64,000 bases of DNA, taken from positions 1,488,001-1,552,000 of the forward strand of contig OY770026.1 of assembly GCA_963669455.1 (NCBI GenBank), in the 5' to 3' direction. Origin of the DNA: JAWKWH01 sp963669455. Lineage in GTDB: Bacteria > Pseudomonadota > Alphaproteobacteria > Rhizobiales > Rhizobiaceae. The notes beneath the pieces were generated by a model that did not search any database, was not told the DNA's origin, and saw only the letters and a list, made by a program, of their open reading frames with translations. Shown here piece after piece: positions 54,958 through 64,000 of this stretch (within the stretch, counting starts at the first letter, position 1; each line of letters starts with the position of its first letter). Position numbers and translations under genes: made by a program.

Positions 54958-56379
54958 ATGGGTGACGCAATCTGGCAATGGTCGGCAGTTGAGACTGCTG
55001 CGGCGATCAGGGACCGGACGGTCCCGGTGGAAACGGTGGTAACGGCGCATGTCGAGCGCATGCGAGCTGCCAATCCGGCGGTCAATGCGGTGGTGGTCGA
55101 TCTGGGCGATGAGGCCGTTACGGCAGCGAAACGTTCCGACCAAAGACTGGTGGCGGGCGGTGAAGTCCGTTCCCTTGAAGGTCTGCCCGTCACGGTCAAA
55201 ATCAATGTCGATTTTCAGGGACAGGCCAATTCAAACGGGCTTGTCGCGATGAAAGACGTCATTGCCGGTGATGATGCTCCTGTCGTGGCCAACCTCAAAA
55301 AGGCCGGTGCGATTCCGATTGGCCTGACAAATACGCCTGAGTTTTCGCTGCGTTTGGTTACCGACAATCCTCTTTACGGGCTGACGCTCAATCCCTGGAA
55401 CAGGGATGCCACTTGCGGCGGTTCTTCGGGCGGTGCTGCTGCTTCGCTGGCGCTTGGCATCGGGGTGCTGGCACATGGCAACGATATTGGCGGATCGTTG
55501 CGCTGGCCGGCCAGTTGTTGCGGCCTGGCGACGATCAAACCCACGCAGGGCCGCGTTGCCGCTTTTAACCCGTCCGCGCCAGTGGAGCGGCCGTTGATGG
55601 CGCAGCTGTTTTCAACACAGGGCCCGTTCGGGCGAACGGTGGCGGATGTGCGGCTCGCACTGGCCGCCATGGCCGCGCCAGACCCGCGCGATCCGTTTTA
55701 TGCACCTGTGCGGCTTGAAAGCGAAAAACCTTCCGGTCCGATCAAGGTGGCGCTTGCGAAAGTTCCAGACGCGCTTGATCCCGATCCGGCAATTCTAAAG
55801 CTTGTCAGAAAGGCCGCTGATTATCTGGCCACCGAAGGTTATCTGGTCGAGGAAGTGGTGTTTCCCGAGTTGGGAGCGATGTGGCAGAACTGGGCGAATA
55901 TCCTGTTTGAGGAAGTTCACACGCTTCAAGAAGAGGCGATGCGCGCCGTTGCCAGCGATGATTTTCGCCGGGTGATGGATTCCTACAAAGGTTTTTGTGA
56001 GCCGCTCGATAAAAAGGCCTATATGGAGGCGATTTCCCTCAGGTCGCGGCATGTGCGCGCCGTCATGCAGGTGCTGGAAGACTATCCGGTGATCCTGACG
56101 CCCGTATGCGTGCATCCCACCTACGCTCCGCGGGCCGATCTGGAAGGGGATGCAGCGGTCGCGCGGATCATGAAACAGGGCCTTCAGTTTACCTCTGCGG
56201 TCAACTATCTGGGCCTGCCTGCTGCCGTCGTGCCGGCTGGCATCGACAACGGGCTTCCGGTCGGCGTGCAACTGATCGCGTCACGGTTTCGCGAGGATGT
56301 GGCGCTCGATGCGGCGGCTGCGGTCGAAAAGCATGTGGGCCAGTTGTGCCGGCAACTTTGGCAACGCGAAGCGCCGTAG
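54958..56379 (+). CDS. Amidase-signature family hydrolase
   Basis: 473 residues from ATG 54958. Catalytic Lys in PVTVKINVDFQG near 80, cis-Ser and nucleophile region CGGSSGGAAASLALGIG near 155 and GNDIGGSLRWPAS near 178 make the Ser-cisSer-Lys triad. AtzF/GatA-like fold. Substrate unknown. It follows tamB after about 30 bases but is functionally unrelated. Confidence 0.92.
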   Translation: MGDAIWQWSAVETAAAIRDRTVPVETVVTAHVERMRAANPAVNAVVVDLGDEAVTAAKRSDQRLVAGGEVRSLEGLPVTVKINVDFQGQANSNGLVAMKDVIAGDDAPVVANLKKAGAIPIGLTNTPEFSLRLVTDNPLYGLTLNPWNRDATCGGSSGGAAASLALGIGVLAHGNDIGGSLRWPASCCGLATIKPTQGRVAAFNPSAPVERPLMAQLFSTQGPFGRTVADVRLALAAMAAPDPRDPFYAPVRLESEKPSGPIKVALAKVPDALDPDPAILKLVRKAADYLATEGYLVEEVVFPELGAMWQNWANILFEEVHTLQEEAMRAVASDDFRRVMDSYKGFCEPLDKKAYMEAISLRSRHVRAVMQVLEDYPVILTPVCVHPTYAPRADLEGDAAVARIMKQGLQFTSAVNYLGLPAAVVPAGIDNGLPVGVQLIASRFREDVALDAAAAVEKHVGQLCRQLWQREAP

Positions 56380-56460
56380 CCCACTTCAATACCGCGCCTG
56401 CCTGACCGCCTGATCGTCCTTACCGTTTTTGCGTAGCAAAACGGGGCGATCGGCGGGCCT

Positions 56461-56911
56461 TAGAGCATGTCTTGTTTAAATGGAATCGTTTGAGCGCAGG
56501 GTATTTGTGTCCTGGTCCCCCTCTCGGCGGCGCTTCGCTTGCCTGCCGGGTCAACGAGGAGCGTGAGGCGACGCGGGTGCACACCCGTTAGCGTTGCGCG
56601 ACGACATCCAGGGCGCAAAGAACCTGTGGCGTTTTGCGGCTTCTTTGGCCCGCAACAACGCCTTGATCCGCTTGGGGCAATCGAGGCATTATTCGCCATA
56701 TGGCCTGCGGCCGGGCGAAAATGCCCTGGCTGAAACGATTTGGGTTTGCTGTTCTGTTTCAATGCTTCAACCTCACCTGCTTGGAGGTCTTTTTCACGGA
56801 CAGTGTCGTCAAAATCCTCGCACGATCGTTTGATCGCACTCCGGTATTTTCCTAACTGCCGCAAAAAATCCTCTCCATCAAACTGATCCCATTTAAGCAA
56901 GACACGCTCTA
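56461..56911. repeat. TA-flanked MITE-like element, copy E
   Basis: About 450 bp with the same terminal inverted repeats as copy D, in the opposite orientation and with about 140 bp more interior. An open frame crosses the whole element on the minus strand but is broken in copy D, so I do not call a gene. It sits directly beside another repeat (56947-57038). Confidence 0.75.
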
Positions 56912-56946
56912 GCGTTTTCGGGCCAAATCCATCGCGTTTGTTCGCG

Positions 56947-57038
56947 AACGTATCTGGATATGCCCGACGAACAAACGCTCGACCTTGTCCCGAAACCGTG
57001 TCCGGCAGAATAGCTCCGAATGGGTTAAAACTGCTCTA
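56947..57038. repeat. Dispersed repeat, GAGCAGTTTTAACCC family, copy 2
   Basis: It is the reverse complement of 26557-26647 with few differences and ends CTCTA, another TA boundary. Non-coding. Confidence 0.7.
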
Positions 57039-57157
57039 GGCAAATCCCAGCCATTGAAGACAATCGCCCGCGCAGTTCTTTCCACCTTGTCCACAATCTC
57101 CACTTCCAAACTCGATTTGCTGGCAGAACCTAACCTCGATCAGGTGATTGACAAATA

Positions 57158-57172
57158 GAACATAACATGAAC
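57158..57172. promoter_or_regulatory. LexA SOS box upstream of ssb
   Basis: GAACATAACATGAAC is GAAC-N7-GAAC, the complement of the alphaproteobacterial LexA operator GTTC-N7-GTTC. It lies about 150 bases before ssb. In many Rhizobiales this box serves the divergent uvrA/ssb pair, but uvrA is not adjacent here. Confidence 0.75.
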
Positions 57173-57323
57173 ATATTATCCGTCAAGCCCTGGTGGCGGC
57201 GCCAAATCGATCTGTGGATAGATGGTTTCGATGCGGTTTCCCGCGCCGCTATGGTTTAAAGAAGCACCAAAGAGCGCAATGCCGGTTTTGGCCGGTATGA
57301 ACGGGATAAGTGGAGTTTTTATC

Positions 57324-57845
57324 ATGGCGGGCAGTATCAACAAAGTCATTTTGGTCGGTAATCTGGGTGCTGACCCTGAAATCAGGCGGTTGAACTCCGG
57401 CGATCCTGTCGTCAATCTATCGATTGCCACGTCGGAAAGCTGGCGTGACAAACAGTCGGGCGAGCGCCGGGAGCGCACTGAATGGCACCGGGTCGTCATT
57501 TTCAATGACCAACTCGCTAAAGTCGCCGAGCAGTATCTGAAAAAAGGCATGAAGGTCTATATTGAAGGCCAGTTGCAGACCCGCTCCTGGGAAGACCAGT
57601 CCGGTCAGAAAAAATACACAACCGAAATCGTTCTCCAGCGCTACCGCGGCGAAATGCAGATGCTCGACAGCCGCAATGCTGAAGGCGGCGGCCAGGGAGG
57701 CGGCTATGGTGGCGGTCAATCCCGCGGCGGCGGGTCCGATTTCGGCCAGTCAGGTCCAGGCGGCAGTGGCGGTGGGCAAAGTGGCGGCGGTCAAAGTGGC
57801 GGAGGCGATTTCTCCCGCGACATGGACGACGAAATTCCGTTTTAA
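57324..57845 (+). CDS. ssb: Single-stranded DNA-binding protein
   Basis: 173 residues from ATG 57324 (GGAG upstream). The OB-fold domain is SINKVILVGNLGADPEIR through QLQTRSWEDQSGQ. A Gly/Gln/Ser-rich linker follows, and the acidic tail DMDDEIPF recruits repair partners. The frame is open 34 codons upstream but that part is not conserved. Confidence 0.96.
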   Translation: MAGSINKVILVGNLGADPEIRRLNSGDPVVNLSIATSESWRDKQSGERRERTEWHRVVIFNDQLAKVAEQYLKKGMKVYIEGQLQTRSWEDQSGQKKYTTEIVLQRYRGEMQMLDSRNAEGGGQGGGYGGGQSRGGGSDFGQSGPGGSGGGQSGGGQSGGGDFSRDMDDEIPF

Positions 57846-58093
57846 TCGCTGCCGGCCGGTCAAAGTGGCTCTCCTGCCCGTCAAGCGGCCCATCTATGGC
57901 ATTTTTCGCCCAAACAGAATCATATGTGCGAAAAATGCTTCAATGGTTCCAAGCGGGTAGAGGCGTTGTCGCGGTCAAAGGAACCGCAAAACGCCCTAGC
58001 GTCGCATCCTTCAGGCGTTCTTACCCGATGCATACCGCGATGACGGAGCGTGCAGATGGCCTGACGGCTTACACTCCTGGCGCCCCCCGGCAT
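57846..58093. other. Intergenic with repeat fragment
   Basis: CGCCCAAACAGAATCATATG near 57907 recurs near 47550. No gene is seen. Confidence 0.35.
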
Positions 58094-58558
58094 TTATATG
58101 CCGGCGAGTTGCTTTTCATGCAGCCAGTCGGCATGTTTTGGTGCCTTCTTGGTTTTTGACCATTCTTCCAGCATGTCCCATTTGACCATGTCGAGCCGCT
58201 TGTTCATCGCCTCAGCTTCCGGATCGTCGCAGGCAAGTTCTATGCGGTGGCCACTTGGGCCGACGAAATAGATCGAGTGAAAAATCGAATGGTCGGTTAC
58301 GCCCAAAACGTCGATACCGTTCTTTTCCAGATGCTCCTTATAACCGATCAGCGTGTCGCGATCCTTCACCTTCAGCGCTATATGCTGCACCCATTCCGGT
58401 GTACTGGGATCGCGGCCCATCTCGGCCTTGATCCGGCGCAAACTCAGCTGATCACGATGGCCGAGCAGCCACAATTCGCGCGCCGGCAACGCAATGTCGG
58501 TGTCATTTTCCAGCCGCCCGAGCCCCGAATGCCGCTCTGCCACGATGACCGGCCGCAA
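58094..58558 (-). CDS. VOC (glyoxalase/dioxygenase) protein, 5'-truncated
   Basis: 154 residues with TTG as the only plausible start. The C-terminal VOC module is clear (WVQHIALKVKDRDTLIGY, HSIYFVGPSGHRIEL), and an AWLHEKQ-type tail follows. The first beta-alpha-beta module lacks about its first 40 residues. The upstream sequence encodes no missing part in any frame I read. Probably a truncated remnant downstream of the transporter gene. Confidence 0.6.
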   Translation of the reverse strand: MRPVIVAERHSGLGRLENDTDIALPARELWLLGHRDQLSLRRIKAEMGRDPSTPEWVQHIALKVKDRDTLIGYKEHLEKNGIDVLGVTDHSIFHSIYFVGPSGHRIELACDDPEAEAMNKRLDMVKWDMLEEWSKTKKAPKHADWLHEKQLAGI

Positions 58559-58631
58559 TGGCTTCTATGGCAGCCTCGCTGTCAGGAAGTTTCAGGCCGG
58601 ATATCCTATTGGCGGAGCGCTTCGCCGGCAA

Positions 58632-59573
58632 TCAATCTTGATTGGCCAGGCGGCGATAAAACCGGCCCAGAATCAGCGGCGTCAGGTACATTGGTATCTG
58701 ATAGCAGCCGATGAACAACAAAAGCGGGTCGGTGATTGCAACCGGCAGCGATGTCAGAAACAGCGCGATGTTGCGATTACCGGCTGAAATGGCAAACGGC
58801 GCCACCAAATCCCGCCATAAAGTGCGTTGCAGCAACAAAGCCGCCCCTATCTGCAAGCCGAAATTAACGGCAAAGGCGGCAGCAAGATTGACGGCAAGCT
58901 CGCCTGGCGCATTGCGCAACGCCGGTCCCACGGCCGACATCAACCCCAGCACCAGGATTGCCATCAACAGCGCGGATGCCCCGTCAATGGCCCGCAAAGT
59001 CCGGTGATCCGGTGCCGTCATCCAGTAGCCGCGAATGACAAAGGCGACGGCTGCCGCAACCGTGATAAGCCCCAACAGCTTTCCCGCGGCGGCTAGAACC
59101 TCCAGCCCGCTGCCAAAGCCCGGCGCAAGCCAGAAAACAGGGATCACGGTCAACGGCAGCAAGGCGGTGCCGGCAACCAGCTGCCGGAGCGCCGGCGCCG
59201 GGTCCGCACCACACATGATCGTCAAATTCGGCGTGCCGGAAATCGGCGACGCCGCCAACATTAAAATGATCACGGCTACAAACGCGCCAGCCATACCGAA
59301 GGCGAAAAACAACAATGTCATGGCGATCGGCAGGATCACCTGCAAAATCAGCACATAAGCCGCCGAAGCCCTGATATCGCGGGCAGCCCCCAAAGCCTGA
59401 CGCGGGCCGATGCGCAACGCGGCAACAAACAGCAAGGCTGTAACAAAAACCGGCAGATACGGCTTGAAGGCACCAGCGACACCGGGCAGAACAACCGCCA
59501 GAACAAGCCCCAAGACAAGGCACAGCCGCCCATAGTCGGCAATCAGCACCAGCGGTGTCAGCAACCGGCTCAT
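58632..59573 (-). CDS. BASS-superfamily (bile acid:Na+ symporter-like) transporter
   Basis: 313 residues with about nine or ten hydrophobic helices. Short motifs such as SPISGTPNLT and SAGNRNIALFL correspond to the discontinuous crossover helices of the BASS fold. Substrate not predictable. Confidence 0.75.
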   Translation of the reverse strand: MSRLLTPLVLIADYGRLCLVLGLVLAVVLPGVAGAFKPYLPVFVTALLFVAALRIGPRQALGAARDIRASAAYVLILQVILPIAMTLLFFAFGMAGAFVAVIILMLAASPISGTPNLTIMCGADPAPALRQLVAGTALLPLTVIPVFWLAPGFGSGLEVLAAAGKLLGLITVAAAVAFVIRGYWMTAPDHRTLRAIDGASALLMAILVLGLMSAVGPALRNAPGELAVNLAAAFAVNFGLQIGAALLLQRTLWRDLVAPFAISAGNRNIALFLTSLPVAITDPLLLFIGCYQIPMYLTPLILGRFYRRLANQD

Positions 59574-59790
59574 AACCAGGCTCCGGCTGTTAGAGCGTAT
59601 CCACCGAATATTGAATCGTTTGACCGCCCGGGAGTTTGTGCGCTGACCCGCCTGGCTCGGCGGCGTGGTGCGAGCACCACGAGATCGTGCGCAACACTGT
59701 CAGCGTGCAAAGAACCAAGGTCAAACGACTGCTGTTTCCAGTTTGGTTTCAACATGTTGAACAGGCCGGCTTGGGTGTCTTTTCCACTTT
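59574..59790. repeat. Diverged repeat related to the TA-flanked element
   Basis: It starts TTAGAGCGTATCC and has the same order of motifs as copy E (Cys/Arg-rich GGCGGCG..., GCAAAGAACC, TTTCAACATG, GTGTCTTTTCC), but the terminal repeat is degraded. No gene. Confidence 0.5.
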
Positions 59791-59792
59791 TG

Positions 59793-61064
59793 CTAAAACC
59801 TCGATGGGGCGAACGGCGCAAGGTCGATGTTGGGCACCCGGCCGGAGACCAGTTGCGCCAGAAGCCGGCCGGTTTTTGGTCCGCCGGTCAACCCGACATG
59901 ATCATGACCAAACCCGCAATAGGCGTTTTTCACACCTGGAACCTCTCCGATCAGCGGAAGCGAATCCGCAATAACCGGACGATGGCCCATCCACTCGGTT
60001 GCTTCCTTCCATTCAATTCCGGGGATCGTCTGGCGGATGTTTTTGTAAAGCAGTTCGATGGGAGTCTTGGACGCCGGCGCATCCAGCCCACCATATTCGA
60101 CAATCCCGGCGAGCCTTAAACGCCCCTCCATCGGCGTGACGACGAACTTGCCGGATGATACCATCACCGGCGACCGCGGCTTTTTGTTTGCGCCCCACAA
60201 TTCCACATGATAGCCGCGCTCGCTTTCAAGCGGCGCATTCAATCCGAGTTTGGACGCAAGCGGACCCGACCAGACACCGGTACAAACCACCACCGCCGAG
60301 CAATCAATGGTTTCACCACCCATCCGCACCCCGGCGACCGCACCATCATTGCGAACGATATCCGTCACCTCGGCCTTGATAAAACTCGCGCCCTTGGCGA
60401 TCAGATGATCAGCCAGATCTTTTACATACTGTCCCGGATCGGCAATCCGGCCATGGCCGGGCAATTTGATGGAAACCCCGATTTCAGAGCTAAAACAGGG
60501 ATCGTATTCCCGAAACGCCTCACCTTCGAGCGCCTCCCAGACAAAACCCTGCTTTTTTCTGATTGACCAGTCAAACGCATCCGCCTGATAGGCGGCGCGG
60601 TCCTTGTACAAATACAGATAGTCGGACGGCACAACCCACTTTTCCGCCGGCGTACCGGCTGCAAGTGCCTGATGGTCGGCCAGGCTGTCACCGATAATAT
60701 GCTTTATCGCGGCCGCGCGGTGGTGCACCGCCCCGACCGATCCATAACGCAGATATTTCATCAGCCAGGGCAGAAGCCGCGGCAGATAGGGCCATTTCAA
60801 AAACAATGGCTGGTGAGGATCGAACAGCATCTTCGGCGCTTTTTTCAAAAGACCCGGAACCGTAACCGGGACAACGGCCGAAGAGGCCAGTACACCCCCA
60901 TTGCCAAAGCTTGCTCCTTTAGCCGGGCCAGCCTTGTCGATCAAAACCACGCCATGCCCGTCGCGTTGCAGCCACAGCGCCGTCGCGACCCCGACGATGC
61001 CGGCACCAATAATAGCAACGGGTTTGGCAAGCTGTTCGCCCGTCTTGGAGTTTGACTTCGTCAT
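59793..61064 (-). CDS. dadA-like: FAD-dependent D-amino-acid dehydrogenase-like oxidoreductase
   Basis: 423 residues. Rossmann site AIIGAGIVGVATALWLQRDG near 18, family block ASFGNGGVLASSAVVPV, FAD-interaction GVWSGPLASKLGL and the C-terminal GFGHDHVGLTGGPKTGRLLA. It fits DadA-type membrane-associated oxidation of D-amino acids or related imino acids. Confidence 0.9.
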   Translation of the reverse strand: MTKSNSKTGEQLAKPVAIIGAGIVGVATALWLQRDGHGVVLIDKAGPAKGASFGNGGVLASSAVVPVTVPGLLKKAPKMLFDPHQPLFLKWPYLPRLLPWLMKYLRYGSVGAVHHRAAAIKHIIGDSLADHQALAAGTPAEKWVVPSDYLYLYKDRAAYQADAFDWSIRKKQGFVWEALEGEAFREYDPCFSSEIGVSIKLPGHGRIADPGQYVKDLADHLIAKGASFIKAEVTDIVRNDGAVAGVRMGGETIDCSAVVVCTGVWSGPLASKLGLNAPLESERGYHVELWGANKKPRSPVMVSSGKFVVTPMEGRLRLAGIVEYGGLDAPASKTPIELLYKNIRQTIPGIEWKEATEWMGHRPVIADSLPLIGEVPGVKNAYCGFGHDHVGLTGGPKTGRLLAQLVSGRVPNIDLAPFAPSRF

Positions 61065-61486
61065 CTAAAACCGCGCGCTTTAGGCCAAAAAATAAACACC
61101 GTGAAAACGGCAATTACACCTTGTTTCCTCACAAAATCCCGCACTTTGAAGCGCGTCATAATCCAGCAGGTTGATCTTGGTGAAGTCTTGAGTCAAGCGC
61201 GAAAAACTGTTGCTGTTGCCGATGGTTCCGCAGAAAATCCGGCAACATAATCAACACTGTCGGCGCACGGCTCAGCGTTGTTTGGAGCAGCTTTGACCCG
61301 AAATCGCCAAGGCCCGAACGGGTTTGTAAATTGATCAAAACTGCTCTCCGGCGCTTCTGAGGAAAAATATGCTTCGGGCGGCAACTGAATTTGCTGCGGC
61401 GGTGTTTGGGGTCTGATCAGCCGGCGCGGTAGCCAGTTATGCAGCCCGTAATGAGAAATGTATTCGAGGCGTGGCAGGGGCTGGAT
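61065..61486. other. Intergenic with diverged repeat
   Basis: About 61150-61355 holds a relative of the GAGCAGTTTT family (reverse complement AGAGCAGTTTTGATCAATTT). No gene is seen. Confidence 0.4.
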
Positions 61487-62398
61487 TTATTTGCGGGCGC
61501 TATAGCGCTGGCGCTTTTCACTTTCGGTCAGCAGCCAGGTATTGACGGCTTCCAGCTCGGGGAAGGATTTTTGGCCTTTGCGTTTGAGCAGATAATATCC
61601 TGAAGCGGTTCTGACGCAGGTTTCGCCAAGCGGCCGGATCAATTGACCGCTTTCGAGCAGGGGGTCGACAAGATGTTTCCAGCCAAGTGCGATACCAAGG
61701 CCATCGACGGATGCCTGGATGGACAATGGATAGGTGTTGAAGCTCACCGTCCGCTCAAGCGTTGCAGCGCTTTGCCCGTTGCGGTCAAGCCAGTTTCCCC
61801 AGTTCATCCATTCGGTGTGGCTGCTGGAAACCTCGATCAGATCGAGACGGTGCAATTCTTTCAGCCTGGCGGCGCCCGGATTGGCTTTCAGATAACCGGG
61901 CGTGCAGACCGGGAATATCGTCTCGCCAAACAGCAACCTGCTTTCATAGCCCGGCCAATCGCCGTCTCCACGCAAAATGGTCAGATCCATCGTGTCTGCC
62001 AGGCACTCGTCGTCATTGTCCGATGATATCAGCATGATCTTGATGCGGTCATTGGTGGCGCTGAATTTGTGCAGGCGTGGCATGAGCCACAGCGAGGAGA
62101 CCGAATTGGTGGCGGCCAGATTGACCGCGTTCTTCTGGCGTTGTGTGAACATGTTGCGCGATGTGCTGCGTAATATGTCGATCGCGTGGCTGACCTGCTT
62201 GAGCAGTTCATGGCCCTGTGCCGTCAGCCTGATTGACCGGTGCCTGCGTATGAACAGCGCAATATCGTAGTGCTGCTCAAGCAGGCGAACCTTGCGGCTG
62301 ATAGCGGTTTCGCTGATGTTCATTTCACGGGCGGCGGCGGCAAAGCTGCCGTTTTTGGCTGCAGATTCAAATGCGAGCAGGTAATCGAGCGGCGGCAA
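61487..62398 (-). CDS. LysR-family transcriptional regulator
   Basis: 303 residues. HTH: FAAAAREMNISETAISRKVRLLEQ near 18. The effector domain spans about 90-290 (AATNSVSSLWLMPRL). It is divergent from the betaine-type binding-protein gene, so it probably controls that transporter. Confidence 0.92.
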   Translation of the reverse strand: MPPLDYLLAFESAAKNGSFAAAAREMNISETAISRKVRLLEQHYDIALFIRRHRSIRLTAQGHELLKQVSHAIDILRSTSRNMFTQRQKNAVNLAATNSVSSLWLMPRLHKFSATNDRIKIMLISSDNDDECLADTMDLTILRGDGDWPGYESRLLFGETIFPVCTPGYLKANPGAARLKELHRLDLIEVSSSHTEWMNWGNWLDRNGQSAATLERTVSFNTYPLSIQASVDGLGIALGWKHLVDPLLESGQLIRPLGETCVRTASGYYLLKRKGQKSFPELEAVNTWLLTESEKRQRYSARK

Positions 62399-62703
62399 TA
62401 TTTTTCCAGAGCCTTTGGTCGTGGTGCTGGGCAGCGGTCCGATTCCTTATTTCCGTGGTACCATTTCGATGTGATTGGTGTGAAATTGGGTGAAAAATGT
62501 TCTATATTGGTTTTTCATTGATTGCCTGTAATTATACCTAAGCGGTTGATTAAAACACATTAAATTAGTTTTGCCAGCAATTTTTTTGGTATTGCCTATA
62601 AAATTTATGTGCAGGAATTGGTCGGATTCTTGGCAAACTGTCTTCAGCGCCGGAGCGGGAGCACTCCGGTGGCATGCATCTTGAACAAACCTAGGGAGTG
62701 AAT
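62399..62703. promoter_or_regulatory. Divergent lysR/proX control region
   Basis: 305 bases, AT-rich (TTGCCTGTAATTATACCTAA near 62520). Both promoters and the LysR operator are expected here. A T-N11-A motif cannot be fixed with confidence. No gene is seen. Confidence 0.4.
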
Positions 62704-63654
62704 ATGAGACCGACAACAATACTGTTAGCTACTGCTGTCGCCTTTGCGGGTGCCGGCAGTGCACTGGCCGAAGACAGCAAGGATCCGATCATTATTCCGA
62801 TTCATAACTGGTCCAGCCAGATTGTGATGAGCCATGCGGTCGGAAAGATTTTCGAGAGCATGGGAAACAATGTTGAATTCGTAACCACGGATAGTCAGGC
62901 GGTCTACGAATCGGTCCGGCTCGGCGACGTACATATGGAACTGGAAGTGTGGGAAGGTGCGTTTGGTGCATCCTATCGCGCCGCGCTGGAAAAAGGCGGT
63001 CTTCATGATGCCGGCGATCACAATGCGGTAACGCGGGAGGACTGGTGGTATCCGATGTGGACCAAGGAAGCCTGCCCCGGTCTGCCGGACTGGAAAGCAC
63101 TCAATGACTGCGCAAAACTGTTTGCAACCGCCGAGACCGGTGACAAGGGCCGTTATCTGGACGGCCCGGTTGACTGGCTGAAGCACGCCAAGGAGCGTGT
63201 TGACGCACTTGGCATGAATTTCACCGTGATCAATGCCGGTTCTGCGGCTGCCTTATGGGCTGAGATCGGTGCGGCGGAAAAAGACAAGCGGCCGATCGTG
63301 GTCTTCAACTGGACGCCTAATTTCGCCGAGGCCGTCTGGCCTGGTGAATTCGTGGAATTCCCCGAATGGGTGGATGGCTGCGACAAGGATCCGTCCGTTG
63401 GCCCGAACCCCGATGCCCTTTACGATTGCGGCAATCCGGCCAAAGGCTATCTGAAAAAAGCCGCCTGGGACGGGATGAAGGACAAGTGGCCGAATGCCTA
63501 TTCGGTTTTGACCAAGATCAGCTTTACCAATGCCCAAATCGCCCAGATGGCAAAGCTTGTCGATATTGACGAGTTGGAGCCGGAAGAGGCGGCTACCGAA
63601 TGGCTTGAGAGCAACGAGGATGTTTGGAAGCCATGGGTTGAAGCTGTTATGTAA
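62704..63654 (+). CDS. proX-like: Periplasmic glycine betaine/choline-type binding protein
   Basis: 316 residues from ATG 62704 (GGGAGTGA upstream). Signal peptide ILLATAVAFAGAGSALA. IIIPIHNWSSQIVMSHAVGK, FVTTDSQAVYESVRLGDV and an aromatic ligand pocket (EVWEGAF, DWWYPMW) suit a trimethylammonium ligand. First gene of an ABC importer. Confidence 0.92.
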   Translation: MRPTTILLATAVAFAGAGSALAEDSKDPIIIPIHNWSSQIVMSHAVGKIFESMGNNVEFVTTDSQAVYESVRLGDVHMELEVWEGAFGASYRAALEKGGLHDAGDHNAVTREDWWYPMWTKEACPGLPDWKALNDCAKLFATAETGDKGRYLDGPVDWLKHAKERVDALGMNFTVINAGSAAALWAEIGAAEKDKRPIVVFNWTPNFAEAVWPGEFVEFPEWVDGCDKDPSVGPNPDALYDCGNPAKGYLKKAAWDGMKDKWPNAYSVLTKISFTNAQIAQMAKLVDIDELEPEEAATEWLESNEDVWKPWVEAVM

Positions 63655-63735
63655 GCCCGGCAATCTTTTCAGATTGCGATATTGTTCAAATACCGCTCCG
63701 GTTTACCGGGGCGGTTCAGCATACACGCAAAGACG

Positions 63736-64000
63736 ATGGCGGGAATCAAACAAGTCGAAAAAGTAATCGAATGCCGGAATGCCTGGAAACTGTTCGGGCC
63801 TGAACCGGAACGCTTTTTTACCGGGATGCCGCAGGGCTTGAGTTTCGAGGATATCAGAAAGGCCGGCTATATCGCTGGTGTTCGCGATGTCTCAATCGAT
63901 GTTGGGCGCGGCGAGATGCTCGTTATCATGGGGCTGTCGGGGTCCGGCAAGTCGACGCTTGTCCGGTGTTTTTCCAGGTTGCATGAGGTTACCGGCGGAT
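63736..64000 (+). CDS. proV-like: ProV-type ABC transporter ATPase, partial
   Basis: The first 88 residues are visible. ECRNAWKLFGPEPERFF opens as in ProV/OpuAA, with SIDVGRGEMLVIMGLSGSGK as Walker A. The gene continues beyond 64000. The permease is presumably next. Confidence 0.93.
   Translation, partial: MAGIKQVEKVIECRNAWKLFGPEPERFFTGMPQGLSFEDIRKAGYIAGVRDVSIDVGRGEMLVIMGLSGSGKSTLVRCFSRLHEVTGG

Noticed and set aside
56460..56900. 146-residue minus-strand ORF
   Set aside because: It spans the MITE-like element from end to end and is interrupted in the sister copy at 47725-48033.

Overview
This window reads as a chromosomal segment of an alphaproteobacterium, most likely Hyphomicrobiales (Rhizobiales). 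Supporting signs are the DUF1476/ATP-synthase zeta protein, an alphaproteobacterial SOS box (GAAC-N7-GAAC) beside ssb, a typical alphaproteobacterial tRNA-Phe, and many short TA-flanked intergenic repeats. The core genes (lepA, lepB, purCSQ, purB, tamAB, ssb) are GC-rich. About 5.4-23.7 kb is visibly more AT-rich and accessory.

Layout. 1-5388 (minus): N-terminal 1,796 residues of a secreted SpvB/RHS-type giant protein whose tip lies outside the window. 6.4-13.9 kb: an RNA-repair island. It holds the sigma54 activator RtcR (plus), and divergently Rsr (Ro60 homologue), an RNA array, the RNA ligase RtcB, two small proteins and the nucleotidyltransferase RlaP. The array between rsr and rtcB encodes up to six Y-RNA (YrlA)-like RNAs, several built on circularly permuted tRNA bodies, plus three linear tRNAs (Pro-UGG, Asn-GUU, Lys-UUU). 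The island ends at the 3' end of a tRNA-Phe gene, and a degenerate copy of that 3' end lies at the far border, as expected for tRNA-targeted integration. 14.4-15.6 kb: small secreted or zinc-ribbon proteins. 15.9-23.5 kb: an unfamiliar metabolic cassette of alpha/beta hydrolase and dihaem cytochrome c (plus), facing nitroreductase, GNAT, membrane protein, ThiF/E1-like enzyme and a second GNAT-like protein (minus).

23.9-40.2 kb: housekeeping and metabolism (lepA, lepB, PilZ, arsC, purQ/purS/purC, DUF1476, HpcH/HpaI aldolase, beta-helix protein, RBBP9-like hydrolase, purB, P1 peptidase, Leu/Ile/Val-type binding protein, flavin reductase). 40.3-45.2 kb: a CoxD/CoxE/XdhC/MobA-like set for maturing a molybdenum hydroxylase whose structural genes are not in view. 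45.4-47.4 kb: four-gene secreted SCPU-pilin-like operon. 48.4-54.9 kb: tamA-tamB. 55-61 kb: amidase, ssb, truncated VOC protein, BASS transporter, D-amino-acid-dehydrogenase-like enzyme. 61.5-64 kb: LysR regulator divergent from a proX-proV glycine-betaine-type ABC transporter that runs off the edge.

Three genes (rlaP, a small gene after rtcB, purS) each need a one-base frame change to read through. One of these sits exactly on a canonical -1 slippery heptamer. The three together could also reflect base-calling indels, so the read data matter before any is called a pseudogene. Several dispersed repeat families (a palindromic element at about 5.9, 32.2 and 33.2 kb; TA-flanked MITE-like elements at 47.7 and 56.5 kb; a third family at 26.6 and 57.0 kb) fill most of the longer gaps.
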